A stretch of DNA of 64,000 nt, taken from Dysidea avara (Eukaryota; Porifera; Demospongiae; Dictyoceratida; Dysideidae). The notes beneath the pieces are model-generated. The model did not search any database. It was not told where the DNA came from and was given only the letters and a program-made list of their open reading frames with translations. This document shows, one piece after another, positions 46,701-59,400 of this stretch. Where the stretch lies: positions 24,130,672 through 24,194,671 of the forward strand of contig NC_089277.1 in NCBI RefSeq assembly GCF_963678975.1. Direction: 5' to 3'. A program made the position numbers and the translations under genes. Within the stretch, counting starts at the first letter, position 1; each line of letters starts with the position of its first letter.

Positions 46701-49700
46701 ATCAATCACAATTGACGTAAGTTACAAAGATGGGATTTGGTTTAATCTATTCATAACAAACTGGGTAAATCCATCAAAGTATCATGTTTTCCCTGTATTT
46801 CTCTGTACTAAGAAAAAGGCCTTTCTAACAAAGAAATAACAATAGTGAACTTAATTTCTATTGCACTGTAATTAAACTATTTAGCATCCATAACTCACAT
46901 GCTCTATAGTTGTAACAAAGCTTTTTCTTATTTTCCATGAAAAACAAGCAAATCTGATGGTGTATAGATTTTATTGATTGGAGCCTTGTTTCATTACATA
47001 CTGAAGCAATTAAAAAGTTGTTGTGTTGCACACATACACAGTATGTCTTTATAACAAAACAGAAATACAAAATTCCTACAAAATTTACAGGATTTCTCAA
47101 ACACAGGACAAGCACTACACCCTGATGGATTTCCCAGACTATAAGGTGAACACATTCAGCCTAGTACTGTTATCATACAGCTTGTTCTATTGTGAATTAT
47201 GATTGGTTTGACCTATAAATTGATTGGTTTAAACTTGGAAGTCCACTCCTTTGCTGTACTATACAAGCAACAAACAGAAATTCAAGAAATGTATGAACAG
47301 CTAGCTGGTCACACTTGCAAATTTTATATCTATGCCCTGCCTTCTAGAGAGTCGTAAATCACTATACATATACAGCAGCCTGTATACATATATGCATCTT
47401 TATTTTTTATATCGGGTAGGTGGAGTGTGCATTTTGCAAGAATTAAATAATGGAAGGGGCTATTCATCTGGTTCTGTATGTAATAAAAATACTTAGACAA
47501 AAAGGTTAGTAAAAAAAAAAATCACGGGCTCAAACCTGGATTGCCGGTATGAAAGGCCAGTGGGTACATCTGTGCTACTGCTGCTATAGCTACCCAGCTC
47601 TCTTACTTTTTTCTATTGATTCGATAAGTAATCTGTATATACGTAGTAAGAGGACCGGGTGAAGAAGAAATCAAGGCTGAACCCAACCCTAACCTTAACA
47701 TTAAGTTTGCCGGTTAAGCATAATGATGTCCTTCATTGTTTGATATGAATGTAACTTTTTGGTGAGTTTGGGGTGAGCTAGGGTTGGAGAGAGTGACCCT
47801 AGCTCGCCTTGAACTCACCAAAAACTTACTTTCATACAAACTAGTGTGCTTGATACTAGAGTTATGATCGGTGAGTGCCAGACGAATAGCCTGTATAAGT
47901 CGGCAACCGGAATCAGACAAATGTTAAACAGTAGTACATACATGAATATAAACACTGCCACTACATGCTACCAAGAAACATGCTGACCTTGTCTCCAAAT
48001 AAGAAAACTGCAAATATCAAACTGTACACATTTGCAGTGAGAGTTGAGAGATTAATGACCATCGATGATGAGAATATCAGAACAAGTGGTTTCAAGCAGT
48101 AGTAGCCAGTATTACAGAGATTGACACCCAAAAAGTAGATAACTGTAGTTTAGAAATAAAACTGATATTAATTTATACAATCATATGTAATCACCTCAAG
48201 AAAAATATTAACATGTGACTGGCTGAGCAAAAACTGAAATGAAACAAACTTAACATACGTTGAAATATTTAGTGTCATATTAAGAAAAGATTATGACCGT
48301 AAAAAGCCATATATCAATTTTGTGTAGAAAGGTACAGTATGTGAGTTTTGTGGCTCTGTTTGTCATGTGGGAAGAATACATAATAACTTTCCTAAGTGCC
48401 TTCATCTAGGTGGGTTTCTGTGCCTTCGACTGAAACCCCCTTGTAAATATTAGCTCAGTAGCAGTGTAACTTGCTTAATCGCTGTACTACCAATTTATCA
48501 TAGCAAGCCTCTATGCACCACTGTACTTCACTAGCTTGCATGCAATTGCATTAAGCTAACATTTGCTATGGCTACTAAACTCTCAGCAACACTTTACTTA
48601 CACCTCCCACTGCATTAAAAACTATCAAGATACTCTTAATAGTCTAAGAGCAGTCAAGTAACTACTCTAATAGAGCAATAAAGCTATACGTACTGGGTAA
48701 CATAGTAGATCACATTTGTAAAGGAAATCAAGAAACAATTTGGGAAATTTGCATGCATAAAATGACAGGTTTGTGCTTAGCCAGCTGTTTATTTATGACC
48801 TGCTGAGTGAAAACCTGCACAATTATGTTTCTGAAATTTATTGCATTGAAAATTAATATTAACTATACTACAAAATAACTTTAATGCACATTTTAATTGC
48901 TCTAGTAAACAGTAAAACAAGACTCGAATTGATTAAATTCAGATTTGCCTGAATAAGAATATCTTTGTTGCATTTCTGTACCATGAAGTAAACACGAGTT
49001 AAGTGCATTTTTTTATGTTGCAGCACTATAACTCCATCATCCCATTTATAAGCTTCTTGCTCACTAGCATGGGACAAGTCCCTGTTTTCATAGTTTGTAG
49101 CAATTGTGACTTATGATTGATTAAGTGAGTGCTAGTAATTTACTTTCTATATAGTCAAGGCACAAATTGATTACTTTGCTTTTCCTGCTGTCTATCGCTA
49201 TAACTCCATATAAGGCTAAAGCTTTTAACATCCCATTAGTTTTTCTTCTAGAGAACAAAGAAATTACAGTAAGTCAAAACAGTTTGAGAAAAAGGCAGTT
49301 TTTGCTTAGCGCATCACATTTATTTATACAAATGTCAAAGTGTCATACTTGTTCGTAGGTCCCATGTTATTTCGACTAAAGTTCTTCGATCCAAAATACA
49401 CCTGTGAAAAACAGCCTTTATTAAAAATTTACACAAATTCTATTGTATGAAAATTTCAATGTAATCACCTCACAACACAACATTTGAAGGCAGCAGTTAT
49501 GCATAGCCAGTCAGCCATTAGAATTATTTTAACACTGAGAAGTTATTAACTGCTGTAGAAGCATTCACTTGACACTGACGACACACATAATAACACACAA
49601 CCAATCTTCATGGTAGGAATGTATTACTGTATTTGCAGCCACATAAGATATGTGATCTGAAAATTACTTAAAATGATAAAATATGTACAGTGGAACCTCT

Positions 49701-52700
49701 CTATTACGGACATTTTGGGACTCAGAATTTTTGGCTACTTTTTGCTGTAATATAGAGGTTTTCCTTTCAGAAGTAAAAAATGTATTGACCAGACCTGTTG
49801 GGACCAAACGTTTTGTACTTATTATGGAGGTTTTTCTATTGTGTCCTTAATTCAGAGGGTTTGTTAACAGAGGTCCCACTGTAATTCCACAGTAATGAAC
49901 ACTTCAAATACCTTTCCTCTTTCCCACTGTCTGTGTTAGTAACAAAATAACATTATACTGTTAATTCAGTTTCGCTTTTCTTGTTGTGACAATTTAATAT
50001 TTTAATACACTTGCTGATTGGTATGTTTAGTACGATCGAACATATTAAGTAGTGCACTTTAAAGTGTAGACACAAGCCTATTATGCTTTATTAAAAATTT
50101 ACCTACGTATTATGCTGCTTTGTGCTCATAAATTTTTGATTGGGTCTCCATAGTTTGCTAAATGTTTTTGCATTATCAAAACTTATGATAACTTTTAGCT
50201 AGTGATCAATCTTTTAAAAATATAATATTGTCGCTCATGGGAATTTGTATTCATTAGGCAATGATGTCTAGTAAAATAGTTGCCTGAATACTGTATTGGA
50301 GTATTTAACTTTTCTCATGACATGCACTTTCATAATAACCAGGACACACGATAGTGTGTCATGCAGCCAAGTACAGCTAGTAACAGACAAGTGTGTATTT
50401 TACAGGTACCAAGAAAATGCTGTTTTCACGCATTCATAGCTCAATAGTTCCTAAATGGAAATTAACCAGTTTTGCTGTGGAAAATCTCTCGGGTAGGGCA
50501 TCTCCTATTCCAAATTTGAGTTGAACCCCCTACTGAGATATGTGTCTTCAAAAGTTCATCTTATTTTTTCGTATTTTTCTTCTTAATCCTCTTACATAAT
50601 GTTTCTTTTCACACACTTTAGAAAAATTACAATAACTCGTGTGTGCTTTAGTCAAGACTTCAAATTTGGATGGCAGTAAGGGCATAATGCTGCACATTTA
50701 CAGTCCAATTTTTTACAGAACAACAGAATTATGTGTGATTTTGAAAATTGCAAAAGCGGTTTGTAGCCACGCTTACAGGTAATCTGCTTGATTGAATAAC
50801 TTAAAATTGGTCCGCATATAAAGTTAATATTGTAGTGCAAACCTTTTGTGGTTTGAAAGTACTGAGAGTATTAGCTAAGTTACAGTTAACCCAACCACGA
50901 GTAGGATATCATTGTTATCAACCCAAGGCCGAGACACAACTTTACTTTACTAGCCTCTTTTTATGAAGTAAAATGCTTCAAAGTGTGGGACAGAAAGCAA
51001 TGCCTTGGCCTTGGGTTGATAACAGATATCCTAGAGTGCAGGAGTAGAGTTTAATTGGCTTCTAACTCACAATTTGAAGCACTTGACTTCATAAACAATG
51101 TGACAATTACTAAATTGAGGTGTTGATAACATGTTATGACATGTCTTCTATCCCACACTTTGAAGCATTTTACTTCATGAAGAACTACAATGAGGCTAGT
51201 ACAGTTAAAGTTGTGTATGGTTTCAGTTTTGCTGTACTTGCAGCTATAAATTATGATATGGCTTTATGTTTCCTTTGATCCAACTGAATGTGTACATCAG
51301 CTTCTCTTTCATATTTAAGGACTGTGACCTACTGGGGTTTATCGTCCATTCCAGGGGTTTAACTACCATATCCTCCTACTTTTATACTTTGATGTAGGGC
51401 TTCAGTGGGATAGAAGTAGATATACAACAAAACCAAACATGTGAAAAAAAGGGACTGAGATACTCTAATAAAACAGTCATTGAGAAGTAATGTGCAAAAA
51501 ATGTCAGAAAAAATTCTAACCAAGGACCTCCACACCCATACCCAAGCCCTTTAGTCCTCTGCCACTGCTGTCAGTTGCTCACCTCACTTAATTTCTACCT
51601 TATAAATCAAAGTTCTGGTCTAGTACACTAGAATGATAACTTGTAGTGGAAATTCTAAAACATTCTGTATATGCATTGTATTGAAGTGTTCAGAAAAAGG
51701 CGTGCAGTATTAGAGTATTACAAAAATTATGAATATCAAGTGTATTGTGTGGCCGGTGCGGGTGGGCAACATAATTTTTACAGAACCAGAAAGCACCGTT
51801 TTCTTGTACCCGTAGCTCCATAGTACTTGAACGGTAATTAACCATTTCTGCTTTGGAAGCTTCCTCATCTCCCATTCCTAATTTGAGTCGAATCTGCCTA
51901 GCCATCATTGGGAAATATGTGCCTTCAAAATTCATCTTGTTTCAGTTCTTCGTAAATACACATAGCCACGCAGTCTTTGACGGTTCTTGCAGTAAAGGGG
52001 GGAAAAGTTAAAAAGAAATCATTTTAAGCACAGTAGGGATATAACACGTCTTATTATTAAACTGTATTTTAGTATTGTTCACTACCCCTATGCACTTGTT
52101 TCAGTACTTTTTATCAATGTACTGTCGTCCCTACTCTAGTTGAAAATTCCAAATTTTTTCGTGTACTTGTTTGTTAACTTTTTTTGTAAATAATTTTATT
52201 ATAGCTGGTGACCCCACGCATACCGCATCTGAAAAGGCACCACATGCCCCAGCTATATCAATTATTGCGTGAAAAGTGAAGTTACCATTACACTTCGTTG
52301 TCAGCTATGTTCAACCCGTTACACAGCATTTTAATCAAGAACTTGTTGAAAGCATTTCGGGTCGATCTGAAAGCTTGTTTGGGTTTAGTTTTACCTCACC
52401 AATACTGCCTCATCGTTGTAAGGAAAAATTGAGGCTGATGTTAGGGTGATATTATTTTGTGGGCCACGCCTACTCCTTTGTGGTCCCTACTATACAGTTA
52501 CTATCGTACTGTATGATAAGCCCTACTCTACCTTTTACACATTCGTTAGCTATAACTTTGTTAACAATGAAGTTACCAAATAAGCTATGCTTTCTTTGTA
52601 CTTGTCATAGGTTAGCTATACAGTACACATTGATCATTGTAGTGGGAATATGGTGGAACACAAGAAGTAATTGTTGCACATAAGGACGATGCTGCTGGAG

Positions 52701-53357
52701 TGACTGACAACTGACAAGGAATTGTGACAAAACATAATATGCAGGGTTTCTATGAGATTATGCACTTAATACATTATTATTCATGCATTGAATTAGAAGT
52801 TTTGTATATGCATTTTACACTTAATAGTGTTAACAGCTTTAGATAGTTATTTGCAATCATGTATGTATATGGTTTTGCTGACTTGTGTAGACAATAGTAA
52901 GCACATGCAAGGATACATAAAGAAGTGTTAATACTGTAATAGCGAAGAATGTTTTAGTCGCAAAGAAATGCGTTTAGAAATGCAAGCAGTTAAACCTAGC
53001 TGCTAAACAACAAACACACTAATACTATTATACTAAACAAGATGTCTTACGCCTGTATCTTGTCGACGACGTACGATAGATCCTGTATAAACCAAACGTC
53101 AAATCACAAACGTATTCTAAAAGTTTGGTGTGATAACACGTGTATTCACAATGATTATGGAAGCCCTATTGATATGGAAGCCCTACTGCTGAGCAATGGC
53201 CACGATAAAGAAGGATCAAAGGAAAATCAGTAAGCAATAGTACATACATTATATTTAAAATACTAAAAGTTTCATCTCCATGAAATTCGAAGCATTTCCG
53301 CCAAAGAAGTAAGACTGTAGCTGTAGCCAATTTTCCGCTACGCTTGACTGAACGCAT

Positions 53358-53448
<91 letters not shown>

Positions 53449-56400
53449 TGAGGCAGTAGAAAATTTGCGAATATATATATATTTTTTAAAATTTCGTAGC
53501 ACCTAATCGAAAATGCTTCTGGTCATTCTGAAGGCATGTTTGGGCTTGGTTATACCTGACCAATACCGTCAAGTGGCCGTGAAGGGTTTGCAAAGATGAT
53601 TTTGGCTTGATTTATCTTCGTAGACCACGCCCACATCTTTGTCGTCCCTACCATGTAGTACTATCGTACTGTATGATAATTGGCTTGTGCCTTATATTCA
53701 CACAATTTGCATGTATAAAAGGTGTCTCATCCAGTCGTGACAATAATAATGTTTGTATGATAGTGTTTGTGTGTGAAGAAGGGGAGGAAAATTATTTGAA
53801 ATGATGAAAGTTCTATATCTATCACAATATTACTTACAGTTGAATACTGGAAGCCAGTGCTCCACTAAATCCTAACATTGCCATAAAGTCTATTATACTG
53901 ATTTCTTCTTTGATTAAAAACTCTTCACCGACAATACTGATACACTGTGCTAGTGCAGCGATGACACATAGTATATCTCCCCATAGATCATTGCTTCCTA
54001 AAAAAGAATATATAGACATCCAGTGGCTCTGTATGTGTGCATATGGGTATGTACCACTACAAATGCAACAATACTCGCAAGCAAAATGGGAGCCACGCTA
54101 GGCACGAGGCTATTATGCTCCAAATATTGAGCATTATGCTTTTGAGCAGTGCTCAAAAAATCACCTATTATGCTTTTGAGAATTGCCCATTATTCCCAAA
54201 ATTATGCCACCATAATTGGCTAATAATGCCAGTTCATTGCTGTATCAGGCCATTTTCATTGATGTTTAAGCTTCAAATAGTCTTTAATTCTTTAGCTGGT
54301 TGCTGTATTAGAGTATTTCATTTCAATGTGACTGCTTTATTAGAGTAAATAATCTTCAGTGACTGTTCTGTTAGAGTTTCTGACTGCTCTATTAGAGTAT
54401 CTCGATCTTTTTTAACAGAATTGTGCAATCTGCAGATATTCCTACTGTTAAAGCTTTATAATCACCTCAAAATGCTAGCATAATTCCTGATTCTCACACA
54501 TACCTATTATGCCCGAAATTATGCCGGCATAATCGCCGCATCCCTAAGCCACGCCCTTTAATTAGCGAGTCTGTTAATCGCTTGCACTCTCACGAGACGG
54601 CATTGCATATGAGTGGTACCGTATGTGTGTATATGCATGTACATGTATGACTGTATGTACTGTACAGGTAGCACCACTCACAAAAGATACAGTACTTATT
54701 ATTGTACGTCAATAAATTATATGTACATCTGTATACATAAATTACACATGCAGGCATGCATCAATCAAGCAATCAATCTTCATTTAGCAGCAAGAGTTCA
54801 AAATACTAAGTAGTAAGGGAAAGTGTCTAACTAGGACACAATCAGCAAATCACTGTGTAAACTAGAGCATCCATACTTCAGTAGAGCAACAACTTTACTT
54901 TATACCTATGAACAGTTAACCAGTGATAAAACTGGGTGACTACTGCTGACCTGGATGACCCGCTGACCTGGATGACCCGCTGACCTGGATTGCAATCCAT
55001 GTCAGACTCGGATTTGACTTGAATGTGTGATCTACATGCACCCAGAGCTATGTTTTGGGCTCTTGAATAGCATGTTAAGTACACGGGTAACAATATGGAA
55101 ACTACACAAGTAAGTATTATAATTAAACTATCAGTTTGTGGGTTGGGTTCCATGTAGATTTAGATAATTTTTTTTTATTCTGAGGTTACCAGCACCCCTT
55201 GGCATCACCCCAACGCTACCATGTCTTGCTCTCTTCCCTGTATGTGGGTGTGGCACTTCCCCACACCACACTGACAAATTAGTGTGATGCTGACACATTA
55301 CCAGTATTAAAATAGGTGTGGCTTAAGTAATGGAGGCTTGCCTACTACTGTAGCATACAAAAATAATCGATTAGTGGGTGTGGCCCCACATAAGCCTGCA
55401 GACAGCAATGGACATGGATTTGTGCATAACTGAAATACCACTGATAAATTAGCATGGCTGGTTGTATGCCTAAGCCAGTAATACTGATAAGTGGGCATGG
55501 CTCATGAAAGAAGCCAGGCTGCAGCAGAACTAGGTCATGAGTCATGATGCATCAATACACTTCAAACCTGGGTGACCCAGACAAAACAGTGATCTGACTG
55601 ATCTGACCTGGTTTCAACGTCTCAACACTTACCAACACTTCTCTATCGCCAGAAAAAGTGTTAATTTCATCAAAGGTCAATGTCTACTCAACAATATGCA
55701 GTGATTTTGTACAGGCTGCATTAGCAGTTAGACACTCTCCCTCACCATTTCATAAACTATTAATGGTAGTGTATTTGATGGTAAAGGAAGCCTCCAGTAC
55801 AGGAAGATGAATACAGGAAAGTTGAGCTACATTCCTGTCAAAACCTCACAAAAACAGCTCAGTGATTTGTACATTTACACGATTCAACAACTTTGTGACT
55901 TTCCCAACTTTGTTGAAAATTCTATATACTATATGACAGGAAAATTTGACGGAAGGAAAAAAACTGATGAATCCACATTTCATAATCAGCTTTGACGATT
56001 AAATGTTGATGACAATCAAGAGTTCATAGAGATCTAAACATGTACCGTTAATATGGACATAGAGTTAAAAGTTGACAAATTTTATACTGATTTGTCAAAT
56101 TCACCAACAAAATTTTCTTTTGTCAAAATCTCCTTTCGTTCAGTAAAAGCTGTTATACTTGAGCTAGTGCTAAAGAAAAATATCATACTCAAAAAGTTGT
56201 CTTGAAACAGAATACAGCATTCGGCTTGGTATATTTGTCCACGGTTCACTCCTTTTCACACCATACATACTTATCGAATATGACTCATAGCAATGTACAT
56301 GTAAATGCACCTCCTTATCATAATTATTTTACCTGAACTACTTTTATCTTTGTCCTTTGATGATTTAAAATCTTCATAAATTACTACTGCCATACCAAGT

Positions 56401-59400
56401 GTGCAGATAACCATTGCTAAATAATGGACTAGTCTATATCTGGTTTTGGTTAAGAAAACAGAAAGAAGAACTATCCATATCACACTTGCACCGTGAATGA
56501 TAACCTGTTATGAACATGATGGTGAGACATACATTAATACGATACCGCTTAAATGTAACGTCGTCTCACGAGAGTGCAAGCAATTAAAAAACAAGCCAAT
56601 TAAAGGGCGTGGTACCCATTTCGCTCGCAAGTATTCATCCTGGGATGAATACTCAGAAGTAAAACTTTTAATTAGCTCATTTGTAATAGCACAAAGTGAC
56701 GTTACATTTGAGCGGAACCGTATGAGACCAGATCTCCACATTTTGTACAAAAGAAGTAAAATACACATTAATATTTATATTATTAATAGACTATTGATAT
56801 TGTACAACTAATTTTTATCGTTCACACTGCTCACAACACCCACACACCAACCCCGTACCTCCTGCTGCTGGATGGAAAAAGCTGAAGTGCATGTCCAAAT
56901 TTCAGGTCACTTGTGCATTTGTGGTACGTGGCAATGGGTGTGTATAACTTTAAACTTATATGCTTCATACTAGGGCTGAGCGATACTGCCATTTTAGTAT
57001 CACGATCGATACTAAAGCCACTATTCACGATACTGAATAGTTCACGATACTTACAAATAAGTCAATCATAGCTGGTGCCACATAGCTTACTGCTTAGCAT
57101 TCCTGCAGGAAGTCCTTATAGGTGATAGCAAACTAGCCACTATCATCCTTGTTTACAGTAACAGTTATTGTAACACATGCTTTGAGGTTGTTATGGTGTT
57201 CACACCTCTCTACAGGGGAAACCAGATGGGTGGTCTTTATCATTTACAAGGATTCTTAGCCAACTACTGCATAACAAATGGATTTTTAATGACAGTAATG
57301 TACAGGTATGGTATCACGATAGTTAATAACAAAATATCGCGATATCGATACTTTCAAAATATCGCGATATATCGCTAAAACGGTCATACCACAATTTCTA
57401 TGAGTCTGTAATGCACCTATATAATCAAGCTATGTACATATTAAGTAATCTCTTTATTTGCTTGATTAAATAAATAATGCATTGAGTTATGACACAAATA
57501 TGTACACTTACATGAATGTTGGACCATCAACGACACTCACATACATATACTAACCACATGTTCATACAAACTGTGGCATGTATAAAACCCTCTACAGGAA
57601 ACCTACTACAAATTACAATGGTACTTGCAGTAACTACGGGAAATGATGAGGTTTGATTAGGTACAGTAGAAAGTTTAAAGTTCACAATATAATCAAATAA
57701 AAACCTTGTCATGGTTTGAATAATTAAACTTTAAAAATTAATTTCCAGCTAAACATTGCAATTTAACAGAGCAATGTGGTTATCTTTTACCCATGACCCA
57801 GAATACAGTAACTCATCACTCAGTTCCTTACCATGTTACTAGTAACTGTAGTATACTTCAGTCCCAATATCTGCAAATAAGCTCCTTGTACATCAGCAAT
57901 TCCCAATATTACAAACTTCCACCAGTTAGCTTTGAGCTTTGTCACAAAGTTTTTTTGCAGAGCCATATATGGTCCACAAGTTGCACTGAGCACAAAGTAA
58001 ACACCAGCAGTTTGTGTAGAGGAAATCTGTTCCCCTATGTGGTTATCTAGTAGAGTGGTTAGAACTCCAAATCCAGTAAAAAGTAGGGACAACAGCTGGC
58101 CAGTTACCAGTATATAGAAAAAATAGCTAGAGAAATGAAGCACACACTACAGCTCCAAAAAAGTTACATAACAATGCACTATATAACAAGGAAACTACAA
58201 GGAAATACAAGACATAAGACAGAAGTTGAAAATTTTGTATGTAATGTTTGTTGTATCCTGTTTTGTGATAAGAGCTGTAGGACTTATCCACAAGTTGACA
58301 CAAGTGAATCAGTTCATCTGGGTAATACTACCCAAGAATAAATTATCTCTAAAACTCAACTAAATCACTCACAGAGCTGTATAAGCTCCGTCAAGTGTTC
58401 AATATCACAGTGGTAAGATTCAGAGGCTAGGGAACACTTCCCTACCTCCATCAGATATAGATATTGCTTTAACAAAACAGTCACCGCATTGCAGTATTGT
58501 AGGATGCATTCATGTAAAATACTATTTTAGTGAGTATAGCTACCTACTAGTGTTGACTATACAAGCTTTCACAATAAACAGTAACTGTTATTTGTATACA
58601 CCATACCGTAGCAATACATCAAACAGGTCAATTAAATATTTTCAGGATGTCTAGAGAAAATGGTGATTGAAAGTTGAGCATCTTTATTATATCCCCCTAA
58701 TTTTAAGTTTTTGAGGTCCACTGGTCACCCGGGTTTCGTTGTGATATTGTAGTCCAGAAAGATTGATTGTGGAAGGTTTTGCGGCATTGCCACATGGTAA
58801 AGCATTGACATGTGGTAACATCTGTGATTGTATCTGTTTGGCTAAAAAGCTTTGTAACTCACTAACGGTGATTTATGAAACTTTCTTGAAGATTTCAGCC
58901 TATAGACCTATACAGAATAGCCTGAAGCTATTTTGCTATGCAGGTGTTTAATTTCTGAATAGTTACTGAAGCCTTCCAATTTACATTTGAGTCACAGCTT
59001 CGTAAAAAAATAAAATATATCTCACTAGTAATCAAGTTTAGTATACCTAACACATGGCACCCATCACAATGATAGCAATACAGTACATGTGGCAACTTAG
59101 TAGCTCATCAATAGACAATATCAGCAGGTCTCTTTCATCTGTTCATGAATATTATCATTTCTATGGATCGACATTGTATTCTCACGCGATTCTTCATGTT
59201 GATACTGTCTTAGCATCGCATTATTTTGTTTGGTACATTCACTGCCCCAGGTGTAGACTCGCTTGCTTGCCGGCGAGTGACCTTCCCATACCCAACTTTT
59301 AGCTACTCCCTTCGACGATACCTAAATACTTTCACGCGTTACAAACATGCCAAGACTAACATACACACAGTGGTTCTTGATTTTCCATGCTCCTGTTGCC

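Noticed and set aside
53359-53448. GGCA array considered as a structured repeat or telomere-like tract
   Set aside because: It is a simple tetranucleotide run with no further structure.
56831-57028. - strand 65-codon frame next to a hAT-like end
   Set aside because: No conserved motif; overlaps the transposon terminus.
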